Shown in pieces: positions 19,332-26,717 of a DNA stretch of 51,618 bases (position 1 is the first letter of the stretch; each line of letters begins with the position of its first letter). A program made the translations under genes and the position numbers. This DNA comes from Legionellales bacterium (GTDB lineage Bacteria; Pseudomonadota; Gammaproteobacteria; Berkiellales; Berkiellaceae). A model generated the notes under the pieces. The model did no database searches, was not told the origin of the DNA, and worked only from the letters and a program-made list of their open reading frames with translations. Where the stretch lies: NCBI GenBank assembly GCA_947475765.1, contig CANJMM010000011.1, positions 1 through 51,618 of the forward strand. The letters run 5' to 3'.

Positions 19332-21479
19332 CTACTTCTTTGCCATATCCACTAATTTCATTCCAGCAGAGGTTGCCCCTTTGGCAAGCCCACCACTTGT
19401 TTTTGCCCCAGTATCGGCACTTCCTTCAATTTTTTTCAAGTTTCCAACAATATCAACATTTTCCCCTGTTGCGCCCATCCATCTTAAGGCTTTTTCTGGG
19501 AGAACATAAATTAGGGAAAAGGCCTCATGGACAATGGCGGTTAATACGCCTGCATAAATCACAATAATCGCAATGGCGCCAAATACACCTATACCTAAAA
19601 TCGTTGTATTCAAGACGTTGACAAAGCCATAGTTGAGCATACCAACGGCGACCATTAAAAGCTTAGAGGCAAAGACAAACCCAATTATCATTAATGTGGG
19701 CCTAAAGAATAAACCGACGATGATAACGATTGCGGCAGTGGCTTTGCCAATTTCATCTTCAGAAGGGACGATTAAGGTAAGGGCAATTAAGGGAGAGGCA
19801 ATCAAAGTTTCAATCACAATGATAAGCCAAGCTAAGCCTCCAAATAAAAACAACAAATACGGAATCATAGGTAAATACATCCCTAAGGTGACCCCAGCCC
19901 CCCAGAGCAAAACAATGAAAAACAAGAGCAGAGTAATGGGCATTATAATGAAAATGTCGACAATATAGCCCGCAGAGCTCATTGATTTCATAAAACTGGT
20001 GAGTGCCGCTAAGATCAGCAATACCCCTACACAAGTCCAAACTAAAATTTCAGAAGTCTGCATGATATACTTTCCCATTTGGGAAAGGGCAAGCAAGGGG
20101 TCGGTTTTCCCATCTCCCGTTAGATCTTTGATGAATTTGGCCACTTCTTTTTTGAGTTCATTGCTGATGAGGGTAAGTGAATCTGCACCTGCTGGAGGGA
20201 TGTTGCTAAGATTGTTGGTAAAACCAGCAATCCCTGTTTGATCCGAGTTAATATTATTTTTACTATATTCAGTATTTAAATAGGCAAGATATTGTGTAAA
20301 AGTATTGGTGATAGTGGATAGCAAGGCAGGACAAAAGGCAGCTTTTTCAAGACATAAGGCCTGCATATTAGAAGAAGGGGCGCTAAAAGTTAAATTAGAT
20401 ACCCCAGATTTAGACTCGCCATTAATCAGGTTAAAGTAAAATCCACCTGCATGTATCCATCCTGCTTCTTTTGCGACAGTGGTATCTGCTGTTGTCGATG
20501 AAGTGGTAGTAATAAATTGGCTAATCTCCCCTTCCAAAGTAGCGGAAATACCGATTTTTAATTCCAGTTGAGCATTTAGGAGAGAAAGATAATTTCCCCA
20601 ACTTTCTTTTGGAAGTTTTACTGCTTCAGTTGCCGCGCTAGATAAAGTCATTTGAACGCTATCCAGTGCATGAAAATACCCCTTAAGGGCCTGAGATTTT
20701 TGTGTTGCAGTCAAGGGCGTGGGCGAACGAAGCTGTATACTTTCCAAAATGGGGGTCATGTCAAGCTCACCGCAAACATTAGTCTGGTAGTTTTCGTAGC
20801 CCCATACGGCTTTAGTTGGGTCACTGTTTTTTTGGAAAAAGCTAATGGGCTCGTTTAGCTCATACTCATCCTGGTGATTATTTAATACGGTTTCACATAA
20901 TTTAGAGTTAAAAAACGTAAAAACCGCACCTTTAGCACCACTTAGTTGAACAGAAGGAGCGGGCTTATTAATGGCACCGCCTTCTGTCCAAGAGTTGAGT
21001 ACTTGATTCCATAAATTATCAGCCGCACCAATGCTTTGTAAAATAAACCACATCACCACTACTTGAATATAAGAATAGCCACTGGCAGTAGGTAATAATA
21101 AATACATACCGATAACAGCCCGGGTAGGCACCCAAATAGAAGACCATTTTTTCCCCATCACTTCGCCTTCCTGGGCAGAATGCATAGAAGAAACCGCTAC
21201 GGTCCAGCCAATGATAATAAAGCCTAGTGACAAAACAATTTGATTAATCAATCGCATGAGCACAGAAAGCGTGGCGTCGCCACCTGAAACAGGCAGGGTG
21301 CCTATTTGTCCAAAAATCATACCCAAATATTCTAAAGATTTATCCGTTGCAGGAGGGTTAAATAAAGTCTCAGCAAAACTTATACTAGGAAGGCAGATTA
21401 ATAATAAAGTTAAGGGGAATAACCACAGTAATTTTACTAAATTGAGAGAAGAGGAGGGAGAGGTATTACAGATGTTCAT
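19332..21479 (-). CDS. dotA: DotA-like type IVB secretion protein, copy 2 (adjacent to icmV)
   Basis: A 715-residue DotA homologue in the canonical position directly after icmV (14-bp overlap), so probably the orthologue proper. The signal-like N-terminus ends near S-F-A, followed by F-N-P-P-A-T-D-K-S-L-E-Y-L-G. The A-Q-E-G-E-V-M-G-K-K-W-S-S motif recurs, as do L-L-L-P-T-A-S-G-Y-S-Y-I-Q and, in the helical C-terminal half, G-M-Y-L-P-M-I-P-Y-L and E-T-L-I-A-S-P-L-I-A. Alignment by eye with copy 1 is good at both ends and poor in the middle periplasmic part. The tail is Gly/Ser/Lys-rich but has no polyglycine. Confidence 0.9.
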   Translation of the reverse strand: MNICNTSPSSSLNLVKLLWLFPLTLLLICLPSISFAETLFNPPATDKSLEYLGMIFGQIGTLPVSGGDATLSVLMRLINQIVLSLGFIIIGWTVAVSSMHSAQEGEVMGKKWSSIWVPTRAVIGMYLLLPTASGYSYIQVVVMWFILQSIGAADNLWNQVLNSWTEGGAINKPAPSVQLSGAKGAVFTFFNSKLCETVLNNHQDEYELNEPISFFQKNSDPTKAVWGYENYQTNVCGELDMTPILESIQLRSPTPLTATQKSQALKGYFHALDSVQMTLSSAATEAVKLPKESWGNYLSLLNAQLELKIGISATLEGEISQFITTTSSTTADTTVAKEAGWIHAGGFYFNLINGESKSGVSNLTFSAPSSNMQALCLEKAAFCPALLSTITNTFTQYLAYLNTEYSKNNINSDQTGIAGFTNNLSNIPPAGADSLTLISNELKKEVAKFIKDLTGDGKTDPLLALSQMGKYIMQTSEILVWTCVGVLLILAALTSFMKSMSSAGYIVDIFIIMPITLLLFFIVLLWGAGVTLGMYLPMIPYLLFLFGGLAWLIIVIETLIASPLIALTLIVPSEDEIGKATAAIVIIVGLFFRPTLMIIGFVFASKLLMVAVGMLNYGFVNVLNTTILGIGVFGAIAIIVIYAGVLTAIVHEAFSLIYVLPEKALRWMGATGENVDIVGNLKKIEGSADTGAKTSGGLAKGATSAGMKLVDMAKK

Positions 21480-21972
21480 TTTTTTTCTTCAATTGCGTCC
21501 CTGGATGAGCAGCTTGGACATTTTCTTCGGCAGATAGTTTTGAATTGAACCATTCTTTGACAGAGCACCCCAGTTTTCTGTGTTGTATTTGAAATAACCA
21601 AAAATGAAATCTAAAAGCTTGACCAAAGGCAAAAATAGACAAACAAATAGAAATAAGCCCGGCGGCAAAATGTTGTTGAACAGCCATATAAATACCATAT
21701 AAAACAATGCTTAAGCCAATGACAGTGTAAACTATCACCAGCCTGGAAAATTCTTTTTTTCTTTGCGCCAGATCGGCCTCAGTCAGATTTAAGCGTGCCA
21801 AAGCCTCAGAAAAAGATTCTTTTCTTTTTGCTTTAGTGGGGGTTATCATGTCAGAAATCAGCGATGAGGTTTTTTCAAATGAATCTTTAATTGAGTCAAA
21901 ACTCATCCATTTGTCTACGCGTACGTCCACTACTCTTCCGCTTACTTTCTTCAATCCTGAAAACAAGCCCAT
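21466..21972 (-). CDS. icmV: Dot/Icm secretion protein IcmV
   Basis: IcmV is a small inner-membrane component of the Dot/Icm system. It is 168 residues, against about 150 in Legionella. The pattern matches: S-F-x-E-A-L-A-R-L-N-L-T-E-A-D-L near 93-108, two transmembrane helices (about 117-135 and 143-160 by hydrophobicity), F-R-F-H-F-W-L-F-Q-I-Q, and then the marker R-K-L-G-C-S-V-K-E-W. A GGGGAAA-type ribosome site precedes ATG 21972. It heads the leftward icmV-dotA-dotA operon, divergent from icmW, as in Legionella. Confidence 0.9.
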   Translation of the reverse strand: MGLFSGLKKVSGRVVDVRVDKWMSFDSIKDSFEKTSSLISDMITPTKAKRKESFSEALARLNLTEADLAQRKKEFSRLVIVYTVIGLSIVLYGIYMAVQQHFAAGLISICLSIFAFGQAFRFHFWLFQIQHRKLGCSVKEWFNSKLSAEENVQAAHPGTQLKKKNEHL

Positions 21973-22259
21973 AGCAAATTTCCCCTATTTTATATACAGT
22001 ATAGTTATACACACTAGTTTAGCATGCTAGCCTTATTTAAACTATATAGGCCTTATGTGAATCTTGCCATTTAAAAAAAAAAATGAACTTAAGGCTTAAC
22101 TAATGGTCTACTTTATAGATAACCTAATAGATAATCTAAATATAGCCTAGATAAGTTATGTAAGTTATAGAAAACTGTAAAAATTTATGGTAAGTTAGAT
22201 TAAGTGCTGTTGATTTTATCAAATATAAGTCTTTGGTTGTAGGTCGGAGAAAAATAGCG
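21973..22259. promoter_or_regulatory. Divergent icmV / icmW control region with short repeated motifs
   Basis: This 287-bp AT-rich gap must hold the promoters of both Dot/Icm operons. TAGATAA occurs at 22116-22122, 22128-22134 and 22148-22154. TAAGTTA occurs at 22153-22159, 22161-22167 and 22191-22197. No convincing sigma-70 pair or exact PmrA or CpxR site was found by eye. GGAG at 22246-22249 is the icmW ribosome site. Confidence 0.6.
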
Positions 22260-22724
22260 ATGCCAGATTTATCTAGACTTGGGGTTCATACTTTTTGGCA
22301 CGATTACGATAGACGTGTTTTATATCGTATTGTGGCGTCTATTGAGGCGGTTGAGGCTTGGGCTATCGATAATAATGCACACGTAGATCAAGCCTTGGTT
22401 CATCTGGGAGAGGCCTTAGAAAATATTTCTGCCTCAGAGATAGAATTTCATGATGAAGCTAAAGTAGTGAAACTGTTAGCGAGTATTCATGCAGGCAGAG
22501 CGCTTCGTTTAATGCAATTTTTAGACATTAAAAAACCAGGCACTGCTTCTAAATTATTAGTTTATGCGGAAGAGGCTATCAAAGATAAAGAACATAAAGA
22601 TCCTTATGCCGATATGTTTTTAAAACGCAATCTATCTTTTGAAAGACTACAGTTGCTTTCTAGGGTTTTTGCCCCAGAAAGGGTTAAGTTGCTGCTCAAC
22701 GCCCTGGAGAAAAATCATGAATAA
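22260..22724 (+). CDS. icmW: Dot/Icm adaptor IcmW
   Basis: IcmW is a small acidic cytoplasmic adaptor which, with IcmS, presents effectors to the DotL coupling complex. It is 154 residues from ATG 22260 (M-P-D-L-S start as in Legionella IcmW, 151 residues; GGAG 10 bp upstream). An upstream TTG at 22233 would add nine residues and is rejected. Conserved segments are A-G-R-A-L-R-L-M-Q-F-L-D, P-G-T-A-S-K-L-L-V-Y-A-E-E and F-L-K-R-N-L-S-F-E-R-L-Q-L-L-S-R-V-F. Its stop overlaps the next start as ATGAATAA. Confidence 0.93.
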   Translation: MPDLSRLGVHTFWHDYDRRVLYRIVASIEAVEAWAIDNNAHVDQALVHLGEALENISASEIEFHDEAKVVKLLASIHAGRALRLMQFLDIKKPGTASKLLVYAEEAIKDKEHKDPYADMFLKRNLSFERLQLLSRVFAPERVKLLLNALEKNHE

Positions 22725-23070
22725 GTATTTTAAACTTAAGTTTTATACCCCTATTTTTTTATTAGGGCTATTTTTGTTTATTTTGCCTTTTTCTGTAATG
22801 GCAGAGAATATTATTAACTGTAGCTTAGCGGGGTTAAGTGACTTATACAAAAAAAATGTATGTGAGCCTTTAAAGCAACATGCAGATAATTTGCTTAATA
22901 GTCGAGCACAAGCAGCGGAACCTGTTTTAATCTATGAGAAACTAGACATTAAGGCTTATCGAGTCCAAGGGATTCAGGCCATAACTAAAATACAGGGGCA
23001 GGGTACAGTGAATACCGGTACGAATGCTGTAGATGAACAAAAGAATGAGCCATGGTATTTGGGTCAATAA
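22717..23070 (+). CDS. Small exported protein between icmW and icmX
   Basis: A 117-residue protein from ATG 22717, overlapping icmW by 8 bp and so probably coupled to it. An earlier start at 22639 would lie inside icmW and hide the signal peptide. The N-terminus is a Sec signal: M-N-K-Y-F-K-L-K, then a hydrophobic core to S-V-M-A, with cleavage before E-N-I-I. The mature protein has two Cys (I-I-N-C-S and N-V-C-E-P) that could pair, and a polar tail ending P-W-Y-L-G-Q. No family is recognised. Its location between two Dot/Icm genes suggests a periplasmic partner of the apparatus, by inference only. Confidence 0.75.
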   Translation: MNKYFKLKFYTPIFLLGLFLFILPFSVMAENIINCSLAGLSDLYKKNVCEPLKQHADNLLNSRAQAAEPVLIYEKLDIKAYRVQGIQAITKIQGQGTVNTGTNAVDEQKNEPWYLGQ

Positions 23071-23108
23071 TTTAATAATTTAACAGTATAAATAATAAGA
23101 GGTGTAGG

Positions 23109-24128
23109 ATGAGATCTAATATAAAATTAAGGTATTCTTTTCTTTTGACAGTGTTGTTATTTTTCTCTTTTTCTGCAAAGGTTTTTGCTGAGTGTACCTT
23201 GTGTGATGTTAAAACATCTTTAGATGATCTGAATGGTAAAGTAGATAAGAAAAATTCAGAAATAGCACAGGCTATTATTAATTATTTAGCGCAAATTGAG
23301 CAAGATAGATACACTTTATTGGTTAAGTGGCATACTGATCCAGCTCCAGGTACAGATAGAGCCATGACAGCAGGCCAAAATTTAGGAAAAATCGCTTATA
23401 GCGATAGCGTGATTTTAGCCGTAGGCAAGAAATTAGTAGCAAGTTTTGGCGGTGGTTCATCAGATGGTTCACCTCAAAAAACAACAGAATCGGAAATCGC
23501 TACTAAATTTTCAGAATATTTAAAACCTTCTCCTCTCATTACGTTAACCCCAGCTCAAAAAGTAGACCAACTTTCGGTTATCAATTTTTCCCAGCTTTAC
23601 CAGAAATCGGTTATTATTAGTGAAGGGGATCGGGATAATGTAGATTTATTAGCAAGATTGATAGCAGATCCCTTTGCGAAGATAATTTCAGATAAAAGTA
23701 GCCCAGAAGATATTGCCAATGCAGCCGTAGAAAAGGCGACAGCATCGGTTAGTTTAAATGCGTTTATGGAAATGATAGCCAAGCGTAATCCTAGTGCCGA
23801 CACTCAAAATAAATCGTTATTGCAAATAATGGAAGAAGAAAGCTCTTGGAGAATGAAAGATGTAAAATGGTTTCAAAATATTTCAGTGAGCTCCCAAGAG
23901 GCGGTTTTAAGAGAAATAGCACAAATGATGGCTTTTAATATGTGGATGAATTATCAACAGTATAGACAAAATGAGCAAATCACAGCGTTAATGGCAGCAT
24001 CTGTGTCCTCTCAAGCCAGATTGGTGAATATGATGGCAGTTATGAGTAAAACATTGGGTAATGCTCAAGCAGAAGTAGATGCGGCTAAAGCACAAGCAGA
24101 AGCTGCGAGTCTCCCGATAAAAGATTAA
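23109..24128 (+). CDS. icmX: Dot/Icm secretion protein IcmX
   Basis: IcmX is a periplasmic or secreted factor of the Dot/Icm system encoded after icmW. It is 339 residues. A Sec signal peptide (residues 1-27) ends K-V-F-A before E-C-T-L-C, a CxxC pair. The C-terminal part shows the IcmX-like W-F-x-N-I-S-V-S-S-Q-E-A-V-L-R-E-I-A-Q and M-W-M-N-Y-Q-Q-Y-R-Q-N-E-Q segments, followed by an Ala/Gln-rich coil. A strong AGAGGTGTAGG ribosome site precedes ATG. It continues the icmW operon after 38 bp. Confidence 0.83.
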   Translation: MRSNIKLRYSFLLTVLLFFSFSAKVFAECTLCDVKTSLDDLNGKVDKKNSEIAQAIINYLAQIEQDRYTLLVKWHTDPAPGTDRAMTAGQNLGKIAYSDSVILAVGKKLVASFGGGSSDGSPQKTTESEIATKFSEYLKPSPLITLTPAQKVDQLSVINFSQLYQKSVIISEGDRDNVDLLARLIADPFAKIISDKSSPEDIANAAVEKATASVSLNAFMEMIAKRNPSADTQNKSLLQIMEEESSWRMKDVKWFQNISVSSQEAVLREIAQMMAFNMWMNYQQYRQNEQITALMAASVSSQARLVNMMAVMSKTLGNAQAEVDAAKAQAEAASLPIKD

Positions 24129-24162
24129 GTTGATTTAATAAATATAAACAGGGAGCGTTTGA

Positions 24163-25632
24163 TTGCATTATCCTATTAAAGCTTTAGAAAGATACGCGAC
24201 TTTTCCTGTTGTCTTGATGATTTACATCCTAGTGGGTTGCCTTGCCCTGTATCGCCCAGATTTTGTTTCTACTTATATTCAATCTTTTTTTTGTGTGAGC
24301 ACTTTGTTTGGGGTGCTGCTTTTTTCCTGGCTTGGAAAACGCCTTCGTTTTGGTAGAAAGCCGCCTGTTTTTAAAGGGATTTATTGGTGCATGATGTTAT
24401 GGGCGGGGTTAATGGGATTTATTTTTATTGCACAGTTAATTCAAGTCGTTCTTTCTAATTTTAATCCTTATGTTGCAGCACTTTATATTTCAAATGAAGC
24501 CTATTTGGAAGCAACCCTATCTTTGATTCAGTTTGATTCTTTGACTTATTGGGGCTATTTTTCGGCACTGAGTTGTTGGGTTATGGGCTTGTCTTATGTT
24601 TATTATCATCAAAATGGGGTACCGTGTGCACATCGTATCGCAGCGTGTCTAGTTGAACGTTATTTTCGTCATAGAAAATGGGCTATTTGGTTCAAGTCTT
24701 TTGGAGAAGGGCATGTTTATTTAGCACAGATGCTTTGGCTTGGACTGGCGACCCTATGTACTGTCGTGCTCTTAAGCTCAGGGTTGCTCAAATTATCGGG
24801 TCTACCGAGTTATTTTACCATTCCAATTATCAGTATGTCATTTTTCTCTGTGTTGTTTTTAATTTTCGGTTCTCGTTTTTTTAAAAAAAACATCGAAAGG
24901 TTAAGTCGATATCAATTAAGCTTATCTACCATAACGCTAGTATTAATAGGCTTTATGATTGCTGTTTTATTTTTGGCAAGTAAAGGTATTCAATATATTC
25001 TTGCCCATGATCCGAGTCTCTTAAAGTTGGTGGAATGTGACTGCACGATTAATATTTTGAAGTTATTTATTGCTTCACGTATGCAAAATTTAGGGTGGGC
25101 ACTTTGGGTACTTACTTTGCCGATGATGGCCACTTTTGTTGTGCGTATTTCTTTAGGAAGGCGCCTTATTGAAATAATATTGGGTATTTTTAGCTTTGCG
25201 CTGCTTATTCAAATAGTAGGCTATTTTTATAATCAAACTGCTTGGTTGAATCTGCTTTCATCTATTCAAGGGCCAGTGCCCCAGATTTTTTTAGGGCTAG
25301 GGCTGCTCTTTTTTTTAGCGATCATTTTTTATAAAAAACAAAACAGCTGGATTTTTAGTAATGGCTTAATGCCTGGTTTGCCACGTAAAAGTGAAACAGG
25401 AGAAAGTATTTACCCGGTAAGCGAGATCAGTTTATTTCATGGGACAAAAATAAAAGGGTTAGGCATGGTTACACGAAAATGGATAATCATGTGTTTAGGA
25501 TTGTTGGTGGCGCATACTGTAGGAGGGTGGCAGGTAATACAAATAGAATTAACGGTGATGTCGGTGATTTTGGTTTTTTTGTATTTTTTTGCTTTAATTG
25601 GTATGTGGATTGAATGGCGTCAAGTGCCTTAA
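24163..25632 (+). CDS. Divergent BCCT-family-like polytopic membrane protein
   Basis: A 489-residue protein with about 12 predicted transmembrane helices. Several segments match the betaine/carnitine/choline transporter layout: R-F-G-R-K-P-P-V-F...M-M-L-W-A-G-L-M-G (residues 62-85), then Y-W-G-Y-F-S-A-L-S-C-W near 127, and F-V-V-R-I-S-L-G-R-R near 324, where BCCT proteins have F-I-A-R-I-S-R-G-R-T. The Trp-rich substrate motif and the G-M-G-I-G loop are not conserved, so transport of betaine-type solutes is doubtful. It starts with TTG 34 bp after icmX with GGGAG upstream, and probably ends the icmW-icmX operon. It overlaps the converging zinc-ribbon gene by 4 bp. Confidence 0.65.
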   Translation: MHYPIKALERYATFPVVLMIYILVGCLALYRPDFVSTYIQSFFCVSTLFGVLLFSWLGKRLRFGRKPPVFKGIYWCMMLWAGLMGFIFIAQLIQVVLSNFNPYVAALYISNEAYLEATLSLIQFDSLTYWGYFSALSCWVMGLSYVYYHQNGVPCAHRIAACLVERYFRHRKWAIWFKSFGEGHVYLAQMLWLGLATLCTVVLLSSGLLKLSGLPSYFTIPIISMSFFSVLFLIFGSRFFKKNIERLSRYQLSLSTITLVLIGFMIAVLFLASKGIQYILAHDPSLLKLVECDCTINILKLFIASRMQNLGWALWVLTLPMMATFVVRISLGRRLIEIILGIFSFALLIQIVGYFYNQTAWLNLLSSIQGPVPQIFLGLGLLFFLAIIFYKKQNSWIFSNGLMPGLPRKSETGESIYPVSEISLFHGTKIKGLGMVTRKWIIMCLGLLVAHTVGGWQVIQIELTVMSVILVFLYFFALIGMWIEWRQVP

Positions 25633-26258
25633 TATTTTGATTTAGGTCCAGGTTTAAATTTCCCAATGCTTTCGCTTCGAGTTAACAGTTCGTCTTTTGC
25701 GGTTTGTTCTATTTTACGCTTAAAAAAGCCCTCGGATTTGTGTTTAGAATTATTATTTAAAAAAGTATGAGAGAGTACATCTTCTTTTTTAGGCAATACA
25801 GTAATATTGGCGCCCATCTGAGCTAATTGCATAACCAGCTCAGGGCTAATGCCTAATATTTTTGAAATTTGTGAAGTGGAACAAAATCCCAATAAATACC
25901 AACATAAAACCCATTGCCTAATGGCGCCAAGGGTGCCTTCAAAAGGCAGACCCGTTAAGTCATTAAAGGTAGAGAGTCGTCCTTCGCCTTTGCAAAACAA
26001 GCATTCAAAAAACCAACGTTGATCTTCTGCTTCTTGTGGGGGGTCACGTCTGACCACCTGAGTAGAGCCACAGCGCGGACACACGACACCTTCAGGCCAA
26101 CGTAAATGATGAATGGTTTGAAAAATTTCCTTGTCTTGTAATAGCGCTTGAATAGCAGAGATTCTAGAATCGACTTGGGTCCCTCTGGGCATATCACGAA
26201 GATGTTTTAGGGATTTTAAGTTTTTCTCTAAGTTAGAATCTTGAGCTGTCAAAGTCAT
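25629..26258 (-). CDS. Zinc-ribbon protein related to IS1595/ISXO2 transposase N-terminus
   Basis: A 209-residue protein with a four-cysteine zinc ribbon: C-P-R-C at 60-63 and C-L-F-C at 86-89. It is followed by F-N-D-L-T-G-L-P-F-E-G-T...W-V-L-C-W-Y-L-L and a helix-turn-helix-like S-T-S-Q-I-S-K-I-L-G-I-S. This order matches the N-terminal DNA-binding part of IS1595-type transposases, but the DDE catalytic domain is absent. The C-terminus is a basic, Lys-rich tail ending K-P-G-P-K-S-K-Y. The intact frame suggests a domesticated DNA-binding protein rather than a broken IS. It lies third in a minus-strand group with a recombinase-like gene. A target or role is unknown. Confidence 0.6.
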   Translation of the reverse strand: MTLTAQDSNLEKNLKSLKHLRDMPRGTQVDSRISAIQALLQDKEIFQTIHHLRWPEGVVCPRCGSTQVVRRDPPQEAEDQRWFFECLFCKGEGRLSTFNDLTGLPFEGTLGAIRQWVLCWYLLGFCSTSQISKILGISPELVMQLAQMGANITVLPKKEDVLSHTFLNNNSKHKSEGFFKRKIEQTAKDELLTRSESIGKFKPGPKSKY

Positions 26259-26340
26259 ACCCTAATATAATATAAGTAAGATAAGTTATAAATATAATTA
26301 GAGCGTATACAAAAAAAAACAGCAGATCAACTTATTTTTA

Positions 26341-26709
26341 TTATTTTAATTTTCGAGCAAAGGAAATTTTTTGAGCAGATTCTAAATGGGCAAGATCACG
26401 TAATTGTTTAACTTGAGTTAATAAACTCGCATGGATCTGTTTTTGCGTATCTGTCATCGCAAGGGCGGTGGTATTATTATTATTATTAGGTTTAAACTGA
26501 TGAAATAGGCCTTTATTATTACTATTATTATAAATAGCCTGCGGCATAGCTTGTTGAGTGGGACGAGGGGTAAGCAATTTAGGATCAAGACTCTGGGTAA
26601 AGCGCAATAGGCTTTGCATTCTGGTTAAGATATCAAGTGGGGTTTCATCTGGAAAATATTCAGAAAATAAGTCATTTAATTTGTTTTTTTCAGTGTTTTT
26701 TTCTATCAT
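26341..26709 (-). CDS. Unknown small protein with Asn-rich linker
   Basis: A 122-residue protein starting at ATG 26709 with a GAGG ribosome site, 8 bp after the recombinase-like gene. The N-terminal half is acidic and helical (N-D-L-F-S-E-Y-F-P-D-E-T-P-L-D-I-L). The middle has N-N-S-N-N-K and N-N-N-N-T linkers encoded by TTA/ATT-type repeats. The C-terminal half is a basic helix (L-L-T-Q-V-K-Q-L-R-D-L). No family is recognised. Tight spacing suggests cotranscription with 26718-27722 and perhaps with 25629-26258, 82 bp further on. Confidence 0.55.
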   Translation of the reverse strand: MIEKNTEKNKLNDLFSEYFPDETPLDILTRMQSLLRFTQSLDPKLLTPRPTQQAMPQAIYNNSNNKGLFHQFKPNNNNNTTALAMTDTQKQIHASLLTQVKQLRDLAHLESAQKISFARKLK

Positions 26710-26717
26710 AATAGCCT

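Noticed and set aside
24163-25632. A further Dot/Icm core component (for example DotL, DotE or IcmC type)
   Set aside because: Length, helix count and residual motifs fit a BCCT-type transporter fold better than any Dot/Icm membrane protein I know.
25629-26258. Broken insertion sequence of the IS1595 type
   Set aside because: The frame is intact, with its own extended C-terminus, and no DDE domain remnant or inverted repeats are seen around it.
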